Source: UBA11222 sp049323435
GTDB lineage: Bacteria > Pseudomonadota > Alphaproteobacteria > UBA11222
Reading direction: 5' to 3'
DNA length: 64,000 nt
Assembly (NCBI GenBank): GCA_049323435.1
Contig: JBMOMX010000030.1
Coordinates: forward strand, 42,371-106,370
The position numbers and the translations under genes were made by a program. How positions within the stretch are numbered: position 1 is the stretch's first letter; each line of letters opens with the position of its first letter. Shown piece after piece: positions 41,083-49,853 of the stretch. The notes below the pieces were generated by a model. The model was given only the letters and a program-made list of their open reading frames with translations. It was not told where the DNA came from and ran no database searches.

Positions 41083-41824
41083 TTCCGGGCTTCCAGGATG
41101 GCCGCCGGTTCACCAGTTCAAACCCGCAGCGCCGCGCCAGCGCCATCAGATTTTGCGGATTGAAATACAGCACATGCGATGGCGGGCAAAAACCGTCCCA
41201 GCGCGTCAAGCGCCGCGGACGCCGCCAATGCGAAATATCCGGCGTGGTCAGATACAGCACGCCGCCAGGCCGCATCACGCGGAAAATATCGCGCAGGAAA
41301 TTCTGCGGCTGCGTCACATGCTCGATCACTTCGGAGCAATAGACCACATCAAAGCGGACCGGCGCGCCCTGCTCATCTTCCGGATTAAAATCAGCGATCA
41401 GCCCATGAAAATACCGGTTGCCGGAAAAATGGCGGCGCGCATATTCCAGTGACACCGCGTCCGGCTCCACCCCCCATGCGGCAAAGCCCGCACGCCGCGC
41501 CGCCTCAACCATGAAGCCGCCATTACAGCCAACATCCAGAAAATTTCCGCCCGCATTTTTCGTGAAGCGCCGGATGACCTTGAGCCTGATGCCGCTTCGG
41601 CGCAGCTTGGCATGCGGTTTGGCGAAATAGCCGGTTTGCGCCTGGCCATAGGCGTCATGATACATTTCGGCCAGCAGCCCCGGACCGGGCATCGGATCAA
41701 GATAAATCAGCCCGCAGGAATCACAGGCATAAAGCTGCCATTGCTTTTCCTCACAATAGCGGCTGCGCGCCCCGGCATTGCAGGCAGGGCAGGATGGACA
41801 ACCGGTCAGGGATGCATCTGGCAT
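41054..41824 (-). CDS. Class I SAM-dependent methyltransferase
   Basis: A 256-residue methyltransferase. A zinc-ribbon-like N-terminus (CPSCPACNAGARS ... ACDSCGLIYLDPMP, four Cys) precedes the SAM-binding motif FLDVGCNGGFMVEAARRAG (about 95-113). YCSEVIEHVTQPQNFLRDIF and MRPGGVLYLTTPD follow. This layout is common in sugar C- or O-methyltransferases of cell-surface glycan clusters. It is on the opposite strand to the run, convergent with the deacetylase-like gene and divergent from the phosphatidyltransferase gene. Confidence 0.9.
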   Translation of the reverse strand: MPDASLTGCPSCPACNAGARSRYCEEKQWQLYACDSCGLIYLDPMPGPGLLAEMYHDAYGQAQTGYFAKPHAKLRRSGIRLKVIRRFTKNAGGNFLDVGCNGGFMVEAARRAGFAAWGVEPDAVSLEYARRHFSGNRYFHGLIADFNPEDEQGAPVRFDVVYCSEVIEHVTQPQNFLRDIFRVMRPGGVLYLTTPDISHWRRPRRLTRWDGFCPPSHVLYFNPQNLMALARRCGFELVNRRPSWKPGIKLLMRRPL

Positions 41825-41978
41825 GTTTTACAGTCTTTCCGGGTTTTCGATCAAAGCCGCGCCTCTGGCGGCGCGGCACCCTGCCCCTATAGCTGCCTCT
41901 ATATAAGGCTTCAACTGGCTTTCCTGCCACCCTGTTAGTATAAGGTGGCCAGCACAATCAAAGAAAGTCTGCGGCGCG

Positions 41979-43139
41979 ATGCCTGATGCCGGGCCTGTAC
42001 AAATTCCTGCGATCCGCCTGACCGGCGATTCCTCCGTAGCGATCTGGGGGCTGAACGGGGCTGCGCGGCTGACCCGCACCCTGCGCGGTTCCGGCATGAC
42101 GGACATTGCACCCTGGAGCGCGCCGGATATGGCCTGCCCCTTTGTGGTGCTGGTTCATGCGGGCTATCTGATCGAGGACAATTTATTACGTAAACTGATT
42201 GCAAGCCCCGGGAAATATTTAACGGATCCGGTTTCCGGCTATCTGGTGGCGGCGCATATTCCGCTTAAGCATGCCGCTGTTATGGCGGAAATCATGCAGC
42301 GCACCGTACCTATGGAGAGGATTGGCCTGCCCGATGGGCTGAGCGCCACACCGCTAGGCCTGTCCGAAGCGGAGGATTATAATAGCGAAATCAAAAAACG
42401 GATTTCCGCCTATATCATACCCATCACCGCCGCGAACAGGGACCAGATCGAACGCCATCTGTTCGGCGCGGTGTATAAGGGCGTTACGGATATTGTGACG
42501 AAATATGTCTGGCCCTGGCCGGCCTATCACGTCACCCGGTTTTGCGCAGCAACCGGCATCACGCCCAATATGGTCACTTCAGCCAGCGCGGTTCTGACGG
42601 TGCTGGCCTATTTTCTGTTCGCCCAGGGCCTGTTCGGCTGGGGGCTTCTGGCGGCCTGGGGTATGACATTTCTGGATACGGTAGACGGCAAACTGGCGCG
42701 GGTCACCGTGAATTCCAGCCCGTTCGGGAATATTTTCGATCACGGTATTGATCTGGTTCATCCGCCCTTCTGGTACTGGGCATGGATTTTGGGAATATCC
42801 GCAGCAGGCGGAAGTCTGTGGCAGAGTGACATTATCGCGGCCATCGTCATTGGGGGCTATGTGATACAGCGGCTGCAGGAAGGCGGGTTTGAATTTTTCT
42901 TCGGCATCACGCCGCATGTGTGGCGGCCCATAGACAGCCAGTTTCGATTGATAAATGCGCGGCGCAACCCCAATCTTGTTATCCTGATGGCGGGCGCGAT
43001 GCTGGGCCGCCCGGATACCGGCATGATACTGGTTGCGGCATGGACGCTGGCATGTATCGGCGTGCATTTTGTGCAGATTGCGCAGGCTGCCGGCTACAGG
43101 CTGCGGGGCCAGCCGATAAATTCCTGGCTGGCGCGTTGA
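41979..43139 (+). CDS. CDP-alcohol phosphatidyltransferase with N-terminal domain
   Basis: A 386-residue protein. The C-terminal part (about 150-386) is a multi-helix CDP-alcohol phosphotransferase: DGKLARVTVNSSPFGNIFDH-GID matches DG-x2-AR-x8-G-x3-D-x3-D (about 238-261). Residues 1-140 look like a shortened, degenerate nucleotidyltransferase domain (DPVSGYLVAAH, then EAEDYNSEIKKRISAYIIPI), as in bifunctional inositol-phosphate cytidylyltransferase/synthase proteins, but without the GxGxR loop. It would join a CDP-activated lipid or alcohol with an acceptor. Its stop overlaps the TTG start of the next gene. Confidence 0.85.
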   Translation: MPDAGPVQIPAIRLTGDSSVAIWGLNGAARLTRTLRGSGMTDIAPWSAPDMACPFVVLVHAGYLIEDNLLRKLIASPGKYLTDPVSGYLVAAHIPLKHAAVMAEIMQRTVPMERIGLPDGLSATPLGLSEAEDYNSEIKKRISAYIIPITAANRDQIERHLFGAVYKGVTDIVTKYVWPWPAYHVTRFCAATGITPNMVTSASAVLTVLAYFLFAQGLFGWGLLAAWGMTFLDTVDGKLARVTVNSSPFGNIFDHGIDLVHPPFWYWAWILGISAAGGSLWQSDIIAAIVIGGYVIQRLQEGGFEFFFGITPHVWRPIDSQFRLINARRNPNLVILMAGAMLGRPDTGMILVAAWTLACIGVHFVQIAQAAGYRLRGQPINSWLAR

Positions 43140-44083
43140 ACCGGCTGGCCATTATCAGCAATCCGAAAAGCCACCGTAATCTGCGCGGCCCGCTTGTGCT
43201 GCGTGATCAGCCTGAGTGCGATTTTTTTGCGGGCTTTGCCGAGCCGGAAACGCAGGCGGAATTACTGCGCGCGCTGATTAATTTCAAACAGCAGGGCGCC
43301 GATATCATCGCGATCAATGGCGGCGACGGCACGGTGCGTGATGTTCTGACGGCGCTTTGGCAGGCCGATCCGGACTGGCGGCCCGCGCTCAGCATTATTC
43401 CCGGCGGCAAAACCAATATGATCGCCTATGATGTGGGTTCAGCGCGGCATGGACCCGCAGGATTACGGCAAATTCTTGATGCCGCGGGCAAGGGCGTTTT
43501 GGGCCGCAACAAGGTCAGCCGCCCGGTATTGGACATTATCCGGCCCAACGATCCCGGCCCGCCCATCTGCGGCATGTTATTTGGAACAGGCGCCTTTTCA
43601 CGGGGCACCGCGCTTTCCCGCGCGCAAGCCAATGCGCTTGGCCTGTATCAGGGGCTGGCGGTGGCGCTGACGATTGCATCCATGAGTGTCCGCACCCTGC
43701 GCGGTACGGACGGCGAAAATCCGGTCACGGCCGTGACCGCCGATGGCGCCAGTATGCAGGACGGCCCGCAATTTCTCATGCTGGCGACAAGTTCGCAGCG
43801 CATCATCATGGGGCTGAAACCGTTCTGGGGGCCGCGCGGCGGCGCAATCCGCTATACCGTGATTGATGGCCCCCCCAGGCGCCTGTTATCCGCATTGCTG
43901 CCTGTCTTGCGCGGCAAACCGAAACCCTGGATGCATGCAGCCGGATATCGCAGCGGCAGCGCCGGTCATCTGACAGTGCGCCTGACATCTTCCTTTACGG
44001 TGGATGGTGAATTGTTTGATCCCGGCCATTCGGGCCTGATCGAACTTTCCGCCCGGCGCCTGTATGATTTTGTGCATCCATGA
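43136..44083 (+). CDS. Diacylglycerol kinase-like lipid kinase
   Basis: A 315-residue protein of the diacylglycerol/sphingosine kinase catalytic family. It has LAIISNPKSHRN at the start and the ATP-binding AINGGDGTVRDVLTAL near residue 57, then SIIPGGKTNMIAYD. The family phosphorylates diacylglycerol or a similar lipid. No ATG is available; I start at TTG 43136, which overlaps the previous stop (TTGA) and sits just before LAIISNPKS. The next gene overlaps its last 4 nt (ATGA). Confidence 0.85.
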   Translation: MNRLAIISNPKSHRNLRGPLVLRDQPECDFFAGFAEPETQAELLRALINFKQQGADIIAINGGDGTVRDVLTALWQADPDWRPALSIIPGGKTNMIAYDVGSARHGPAGLRQILDAAGKGVLGRNKVSRPVLDIIRPNDPGPPICGMLFGTGAFSRGTALSRAQANALGLYQGLAVALTIASMSVRTLRGTDGENPVTAVTADGASMQDGPQFLMLATSSQRIIMGLKPFWGPRGGAIRYTVIDGPPRRLLSALLPVLRGKPKPWMHAAGYRSGSAGHLTVRLTSSFTVDGELFDPGHSGLIELSARRLYDFVHP

Positions 44084-44979
44084 GCCGCGTTCCAAAACCC
44101 GCCTTGAACCAGCTGCTTGCGCGCACCCTGGCGCAGCCTGCCACTATGGCCGCGCATCACGTGGCGGACGCCATACTTGCGGCGCATGGCGGCGCGGTAA
44201 AGGCCATTTTGTTCTATGGTTCCTGCCGCCGCGCGGATCAGCCGGAAGGGGTGCTGGATTTTTATGTGCTGGTGGATGACTATCGCAGCTATCACCGTTC
44301 GCTATTCCGTGCACTGATGAACAGAATATTGCCGCCTGACGTGTCATTTATGCGCACGGGTGATCCGGCCAATGCGGTGGCGGCGAAAGTAACCGTCATT
44401 TCACTGGATCAATTTGCCCGCCGGATGCGCCCGGCGGCGATCGACACCACCCTGTGGGCGCGCTTCACCCAGCCTTCGTCCCTGATTTATGCCGCCAGTG
44501 ACACGGCAAAAAATCAGGTTCTGGCGGCCCTGGAGCAGGCCGTGCACACCGCCTGCGGCTGGGGCTTGCGCCAAGGGCCGGCAGGCCCTGAATCCAGACC
44601 GTTCTGGACCCGGCTTTTCGCCCTGACCTATGGGGCCGAGTTGCGGGTGGAACGGGGCAACCGGCCGCAACTGATCTATGATAATGACCCTGACTATTAT
44701 GACGCGATTTTTAATGCGCTTGAATTAGATCTTCCCGATACATTGCCCGCCGCCGTGCGGGGGCGCTGGTTATTACGGCGTTATGCGGGAAAAATCCTAT
44801 CCATTCTGCGGCTTTGCAAAGGCGCGTTTACCTTTGAAGGCGGTGTTGAATATCTGCTCTGGAAAGTCGAGCGCCATTCCGGCATCGCGCTGAAATTAAG
44901 CCCCTGGCAGCGCCGTCACCCGATTCTGGCCGCGCCCTGGCTGCTCTACCATCTCTACCGCCGGGGCGCCATTCGCTGA
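44080..44979 (+). CDS. Tam41-like putative CDP-diacylglycerol synthase
   Basis: A 299-residue nucleotidyltransferase-fold protein. Its core ILFYGSCRRADQPEGVLDFY-VLVDDYRSYH follows the order YGS...LDF..VDD...H seen in mitochondrial phosphatidate cytidylyltransferase Tam41. Later parts also line up by eye: a VISLDQF strand, LWARFTQPSSLIY, and LTYGAELRVE (in Tam41, an LSYxGDxRM-like helix). It overlaps the diacylglycerol kinase-like gene by 4 nt, and a CDP-alcohol phosphatidyltransferase lies before that. A CDP-DAG synthase role fits both sequence and context; a general nucleotidyltransferase-like protein is the alternative. Confidence 0.7.
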   Translation: MSRVPKPALNQLLARTLAQPATMAAHHVADAILAAHGGAVKAILFYGSCRRADQPEGVLDFYVLVDDYRSYHRSLFRALMNRILPPDVSFMRTGDPANAVAAKVTVISLDQFARRMRPAAIDTTLWARFTQPSSLIYAASDTAKNQVLAALEQAVHTACGWGLRQGPAGPESRPFWTRLFALTYGAELRVERGNRPQLIYDNDPDYYDAIFNALELDLPDTLPAAVRGRWLLRRYAGKILSILRLCKGAFTFEGGVEYLLWKVERHSGIALKLSPWQRRHPILAAPWLLYHLYRRGAIR

Positions 44980-45102
44980 TCCGTAAAGAATCTGATTTTT
45001 CATTGAACATATGAATCGCTATTTACGCAAATAATGACTATATTCCCGGCCTGACTAGACCGAAAACCGGCGGAGACCGGCAGGTTCCAGGGAGACATCA
45101 AG

Positions 45103-45960
45103 ATGAGCAAAACCACTACCGTTTGCCGCATCACGGCGCCGGCCATCCGTTCGCGCAAGGGCGGCACACCGATCGTTTGCCTTACCGCCTATACCACGCC
45201 CATGGCGCGGATGATGGACGATATGGTTGATCTGATGCTTGTCGGCGATTCCCTTGGCATGGTGCTCTATGGCATGGACAGCACCCTCGGCGTGAGCCTG
45301 GATATGATGATCGCGCATGGACAGGCCGTGATGCGCGGATCAAAACGCGCCTGCGTGATTGTGGACATGCCTTTCGGTACGACCCAGGAATCGTCCGAAG
45401 CCGCGTTTCGCAATTGCGCGCGGGTGATGCAGGAAACCGGATGCGCCGGGATCAAGCTGGAAGGCGGGCGCGAAATGGCTGAGACAGTGCATTTCCTCAC
45501 CCAGCGCGGCATTCCGGTAATGGGGCATACGGGCCTGCGCCCGCAAATGGTCAACACGCTGGGCGGCTACCGCTCGCGCGGGCATGGCGAACGTGAAGCC
45601 AAAGCCATTCTTGATGACAGCACCGCCATTGCCGAAGCAGGCGCATTCTGTATCGTGCTGGAAGGCATGGTGGAGGATCTGGCGCAAGATATTACCGCGC
45701 GGATAGACATTCCCACCATCGGCATCGGCGCATCATCCGCCTGCGATGGGCAGATACTGGTCAGCGAAGACATGACCGGCCTGTTCGGCGAGAATGTTCC
45801 CAAATTCGTGCAGGTGTTCGGCGATGTCGCCGGTGAAACCCGGCGCGCCATTGACGCCTATGCGAACGCTGTGCGCCGGCGCGAATTTCCGGCACAGAAA
45901 AATGTGTACAAACAGAAGCAATCCATTGCGAAACCCCGCCTGTCGCAAATTGCCGGTTAA
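45103..45960 (+). CDS. panB: 3-methyl-2-oxobutanoate hydroxymethyltransferase
   Basis: A 285-residue PanB, which adds a hydroxymethyl group from methylene-THF to 2-oxoisovalerate in pantothenate synthesis. It has KGGTPIVCLTAYTTPMARMM, the metal-site LVGDSLGMVLYG, VIVDMPFGTTQES, KLEGGREMAETV and VMGHTGLRPQ, and TIGIGASSACDGQILV. It starts at ATG 45103 behind AGGGAGA. A panC gene follows after 30 nt. The C-terminal tail beyond the barrel is a little longer than usual and basic. Confidence 0.97.
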   Translation: MSKTTTVCRITAPAIRSRKGGTPIVCLTAYTTPMARMMDDMVDLMLVGDSLGMVLYGMDSTLGVSLDMMIAHGQAVMRGSKRACVIVDMPFGTTQESSEAAFRNCARVMQETGCAGIKLEGGREMAETVHFLTQRGIPVMGHTGLRPQMVNTLGGYRSRGHGEREAKAILDDSTAIAEAGAFCIVLEGMVEDLAQDITARIDIPTIGIGASSACDGQILVSEDMTGLFGENVPKFVQVFGDVAGETRRAIDAYANAVRRREFPAQKNVYKQKQSIAKPRLSQIAG

Positions 45961-45990
45961 TCCGCCCACGGGACAATAATGGTGTAACGG

Positions 45991-46848
45991 ATGGAAAATC
46001 CGGCTATCGCGACCGTCCGCGCCATTCCCGAGCTGCGCGCCCAGGTGCGCGCCTGGCGCCAGCTGGGCCTGCGCATCGGTTTTGTGCCCACCATGGGCGC
46101 ATTGCATGACGGCCATATATCGCTGGTCAAGGCCGCGAAATCGCACTGCGACAAGACCGTGGTGTCGATTTTCGTCAACCCCACGCAATTCGGCCCCAAT
46201 GAGGATTTCGACGCCTATCCGCGTAACGAAGCCGCGGATCTGGACAGGCTGGCGTCCGCACAGGCCGATCTGGCCTATCTGCCCACGGTGGACATCATGT
46301 ATCCGCCGGGCGCATCGACGGTGGTGAATGTGGCCGGCCTGACCGAGGGCCTGTGCGGCGCGGCGCGGCCCGGGCACTTTCAGGGCGTGACCACGGTTGT
46401 CACCAAACTTCTGCTACAGGTGCTGCCCGACGCAGCGTTTTTTGGCGAGAAAGATTATCAGCAGCTTAAAACCATCACCCGCATGGCGCGCGATCTGGAT
46501 ATTCCAACCGAAATCGTCGGCGTGCCGACGGTACGCGAACCGGACGGGCTGGCGCTGTCATCGCGCAATGTGTATCTGAGCCAGGCGCAGCGCCAGCAGG
46601 CGCTGGCGATACCGCGCACCTTGCAGGGCGTGGCGAAGCGCCTGGCAGACGCATCGGATGCGGCGGCGCATCTTGACTGGGGCAAGAATGAATTGCTGCG
46701 CAACGGCTTCGACAGCGTGGATTATCTGGAACTGTGCGACGCCGAAGATCTGACGCCGCTGGCGCATGTGGGCGAACGCCCCGCCCGCTTGATCGTCGCC
46801 GCGCGCATCGGCAAAACCCGGCTGCTGGATAATATCGCGGTAGGCTGA
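45991..46848 (+). CDS. panC: Pantothenate synthetase
   Basis: A 285-residue PanC, which condenses pantoate with beta-alanine using ATP. Family signatures: VPTMGALHDGHISLVKAAK (ATP-binding HIGH-like), FVNPTQFGPNEDF, CGAARPGHFQGVTTVV, FGEKDYQQL and ALSSRNVYLS (KMSKS-like). It is the second gene of panBC. No panD or panE lies nearby. Confidence 0.97.
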   Translation: MENPAIATVRAIPELRAQVRAWRQLGLRIGFVPTMGALHDGHISLVKAAKSHCDKTVVSIFVNPTQFGPNEDFDAYPRNEAADLDRLASAQADLAYLPTVDIMYPPGASTVVNVAGLTEGLCGAARPGHFQGVTTVVTKLLLQVLPDAAFFGEKDYQQLKTITRMARDLDIPTEIVGVPTVREPDGLALSSRNVYLSQAQRQQALAIPRTLQGVAKRLADASDAAAHLDWGKNELLRNGFDSVDYLELCDAEDLTPLAHVGERPARLIVAARIGKTRLLDNIAVG

Positions 46849-46947
46849 GGCCAATAAAGAACTTGAATTGGCCCGGGCGCGGGCGAAGCAGGTCAGATGA
46901 CCAAAATCAAGGACCTGCATGCTCAGGCACCCGCCAGCCGGAGATAG
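46847..46947 (+). pseudogene. Possible relic of an XRE antitoxin gene
   Basis: Directly after panC, a short frame reads EANKELELARARAKQVR and stops. An overlapping ATGA then opens a 16-codon frame, MTKIKDLHAQAPASRR. MTKIKDLHA is a typical start of HigA/XRE-type antitoxins, and LARARAK resembles their pre-HTH helix. It looks like scrambled remains of one such gene, but the fragments are very short and could be chance. Confidence 0.25.
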
Positions 46948-46984
46948 AGTGACAGTGTCATCACCCTATCATGAATTTTCCGGA

Positions 46985-47752
46985 TCAGCGCGCGAAGCTG
47001 CCGCCATCCACGGACATGGCAAGGCCGGTAACGAAGGACGCGCGGTCTGAACACAGCCACATCGCGGCTTCGGCGATTTCAGAAGGCTTGCCAAGACGCC
47101 CGACCGGCTCCATCCGGCGCATCGCTTCATAGCCTTTTTCGGTGCCGCCCGCGATACGGTCCAGCATCGGCGTTTCAATCGCGCCTGGGCAGACCGCGTT
47201 GACGCGGATATTTTTACGGGCATATTCCAGCGCGCCTGTTTTGGTCAGGCCGATGACGCCATGCTTGGCCGCAACATAGGCATTACCGCGCGGCACGCCT
47301 ACGATGCCCGCCAGCGAAGATGTGTTAACGATGGCGCCTGGTGAATCCTGACGCAGGAACTGCTCGATTTCATATTTCATGCACCACCACACGCCCTTCA
47401 GATTGACGGCGATGTTGAGATCAAAATTTTCCTCAGTACACGAAATAATTGTTGCGCGCGTGTCGCCCTCGACGCCCGCATTGTTGAATGCCGCGTCCAG
47501 GCGGCCGAATGTGTCAACCGTGGCCTTTACCATGGCCTCGACTTCCGGCCCCTTGGCGACATTGCAGCGCACGAAACTGGCCGTGCCGCCCATCTGTTTC
47601 ACCAGGCCGGCAGTTTCCTCGCCGCCCTTTTCATTGATATCGGCGACCATAACTTTCGCGCCCTCGCGCGCAAACACCAGCGCCGATTCCCGGCCAATGC
47701 CCGAACCGCCACCCGTGATAAGGGCCACTTTGCCTTCCATATCGCCTGCCAT
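46985..47752 (-). CDS. SDR family oxidoreductase
   Basis: A 255-residue classical SDR: TGGGSGIG at 13-20, NNAG near 90-93, Ser145 or Ser146, Tyr159 and Lys163 in YVAAK, and the C-terminal SVDGG. Phrases such as ADINEKGGEET and CMKYEIEQFL show it is related to the tandem SDRs at 10573-12163. It follows a CoA-transferase gene on the same strand after 23 nt, so the pair repeats the arrangement seen at 9.3-12.2 kb. Confidence 0.9.
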   Translation of the reverse strand: MAGDMEGKVALITGGGSGIGRESALVFAREGAKVMVADINEKGGEETAGLVKQMGGTASFVRCNVAKGPEVEAMVKATVDTFGRLDAAFNNAGVEGDTRATIISCTEENFDLNIAVNLKGVWWCMKYEIEQFLRQDSPGAIVNTSSLAGIVGVPRGNAYVAAKHGVIGLTKTGALEYARKNIRVNAVCPGAIETPMLDRIAGGTEKGYEAMRRMEPVGRLGKPSEIAEAAMWLCSDRASFVTGLAMSVDGGSFAR

Positions 47753-47775
47753 GATATTTTCCTTTCCTGATTAGA

Positions 47776-49005
47776 TTAGTTCGCCGCCAAAGGGATGGAT
47801 TCCGCAACCAGCACACCGGCATCCTGTAACGCCTTGATCCGGTCTGCGCCATAGCCAAGATGTTTTTCCAGAATAAAGGCGTTATGTTCGCCCAGGAACG
47901 GCGCCTGCAACCCCTCCAGATCGGGATATTTGGAAAAACGCATCGGCGCGCGCGGGAAGCGCCAGTCGCCAAGCCCGCGGTCATCATCCGGCGGCGCGAC
48001 ACGGCGTTCAATCACATGCGGCTCCGCCAGCGCCTCGGGCACCGACAGAATTGGCGCGACCGGCAAATGCGCCTCGCGGAATTTATTGATGATGGTGTCG
48101 TCATCCTTTTGCGTCGCGCACCATGCCTGAATAATTTCCGCCAGCGCATAGCGGTTTTCGGCCCGCTCCTGCACCGTGGCATATCCGGGCGCCTCAATCA
48201 GGTCTTCGCGTTCGATCACTTTACAAAAGGCCGGCCAGTCCTTCGGCGTTGACAGAATGAAGATATATTTGTCGCGTCCCTTGAACACGCCGATCGGCGC
48301 CACCGAAGAATGCAGATGGCCAAACCGTGTCGGTTTGATCGCGCCTTTGCTTCCGGAATACATCTGCACATTAATTTCATGCAGGTGGAAATAGGTGTCG
48401 AGCAGCGTAATATCGAGATACTGCCCCACATTGGTGCGGGCGCGTTCAAGCAGCGCCGTCACCACCGCCGCATAGGCGTTCACCCCCGTGCTGACATCGC
48501 CAATCGCCATGCCCGTCATCAAGGGCGGCCCGTCGGGATAGCCAATATTATCGAGAATGCCTGCATAGCCCGCCGCAATATAATCATAACCCGGCAAGTG
48601 GCTGAGCGGCCCGGTCTGCCCGAACGCCGAAATCGAACACATCACGGTGCGCGGATTGATCGCATGCACCACGTCCCAGCCGAGACCCATGCGGCCAATC
48701 GCGCCGGGCGAATAATTCTCGATGAACACATCCGCCGTTTTGATCAGACCCTTGATGATGTCCAAGCCTTCGGGTGTTTTTGGATTGAGGCAGAGCGATT
48801 TCTTGCCGCGGTTCTGCTGAACGAAATAGCCGCTGCGGCCATTATGCATATAAGGCAGGGCACGCGTCATATCGCCATTGGGGGCGATTTCAATCTTGAT
48901 CACCTCGGCACCCATATCCGCCATTATCCGCGTACCGCTGGGTCCGGCCAATGCATGCGTAAAGTCCAGAATCGTGTAGCCATCAAGAACATGCTGGTGC
49001 GCCAT
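47776..49005 (-). CDS. CaiB/BaiF family III CoA-transferase
   Basis: A 409-residue family III CoA-transferase with catalytic Asp170 in MAIGDVSTGVNAY. It has the same length as the protein at 9313 and the same landmarks (VQQNRGKK, GRMGLGWDVVHAINP, CSISAFGQTGPLSHLPGYD, HLPVAPILSVPEAL), roughly half identical by eye. It is the first gene of a minus-strand pair with an SDR. Probably a paralogue for a related acid substrate. Confidence 0.92.
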   Translation of the reverse strand: MAHQHVLDGYTILDFTHALAGPSGTRIMADMGAEVIKIEIAPNGDMTRALPYMHNGRSGYFVQQNRGKKSLCLNPKTPEGLDIIKGLIKTADVFIENYSPGAIGRMGLGWDVVHAINPRTVMCSISAFGQTGPLSHLPGYDYIAAGYAGILDNIGYPDGPPLMTGMAIGDVSTGVNAYAAVVTALLERARTNVGQYLDITLLDTYFHLHEINVQMYSGSKGAIKPTRFGHLHSSVAPIGVFKGRDKYIFILSTPKDWPAFCKVIEREDLIEAPGYATVQERAENRYALAEIIQAWCATQKDDDTIINKFREAHLPVAPILSVPEALAEPHVIERRVAPPDDDRGLGDWRFPRAPMRFSKYPDLEGLQAPFLGEHNAFILEKHLGYGADRIKALQDAGVLVAESIPLAAN

Positions 49006-49214
49006 GGTAAGCTCCCATTTCTTTTCTTTCCGGGGTTCCTTGCTGGACCCTGCATTCGCCAGCCAGCATGGGTTAACCCGGATGCGCCGTCAAGATGCAG
49101 GGTGCGGCCGGAAATTTCTGTACCACGCACCGCCTATCTGGCAGCATGCAGGCCATGATGGCCGGGGGCCCAACGCAGTTGCGGCAACAGGCGTAAACCG
49201 TGGGAAGGATGACG

Positions 49215-49835
49215 ATGAGCCAGACAGTTCCCGCCCCAATCGACGGGCGGCTTACCTTCGATGCTGAAGGGCGGGAAGGCGGACTATATCACAGCCGCCG
49301 CCTGCACGTGCCGGGCGCCGCATCGGGTCTCACCCTTGGGCGGGGATATGACATGAAAAACCGTACCAATGCCCAGATCCGCAACGATCTTCTGGCTGCG
49401 GGCGTGGATGCGGGCCATGCCCAGCTTATCGCCCAGGCCAGCGGACTGACCGGGGACAAAGCGGAGGATTTCATTCAGGACAATGACCTTGAGGATTTTG
49501 AAATCACGCCGCAGGCGCAACTCAAACTGTTTCAGATCGACTATAACTGGCACGCTGCGGACACCAAACGGCTGGCGACCAAGCCGGATGTCACCCGCAG
49601 ATATGGCACAACCGGCTGGGAGGCCCTTCATCCGGCGATCCGCGACGTGGTCATTGATCTGCGCTTCAGGGGGGATTATACGCCGCGCTGCCGTGAATTT
49701 CTGCAATCCCATATCGCGGCCAATAATCTGCATGCTTTTTCAGGGGAAATCGGAAAAAAAACCAACTGGCCCAACGTGCCCAGGGACAGATTTGAACGCC
49801 GCCGGAATTTTTGTCAGCAGGCCTTGCAGGCATGA
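49215..49835 (+). CDS. Pesticin/T4-lysozyme-like muramidase
   Basis: A 206-residue protein resembling the lysozyme-like domain of pesticin and phage T4 lysozyme. The N-terminal AEGREGGLYHSRRL offers the catalytic Glu, and SGLTLGRGYDMKNR matches the beta-hairpin seen as T-I-G-x-G-H/Y in T4 lysozyme. A helical C-terminal domain with LRFRGDYTPRCREFLQSH follows. No signal peptide is found, as with phage endolysins. I chose ATG 49215, with GGAAGG 6 nt upstream. It stands alone between a CoA-transferase gene and an export operon; no holin is seen. Confidence 0.65.
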   Translation: MSQTVPAPIDGRLTFDAEGREGGLYHSRRLHVPGAASGLTLGRGYDMKNRTNAQIRNDLLAAGVDAGHAQLIAQASGLTGDKAEDFIQDNDLEDFEITPQAQLKLFQIDYNWHAADTKRLATKPDVTRRYGTTGWEALHPAIRDVVIDLRFRGDYTPRCREFLQSHIAANNLHAFSGEIGKKTNWPNVPRDRFERRRNFCQQALQA

Positions 49836-49853
49836 ATCAGGGCTTTGGCCACG

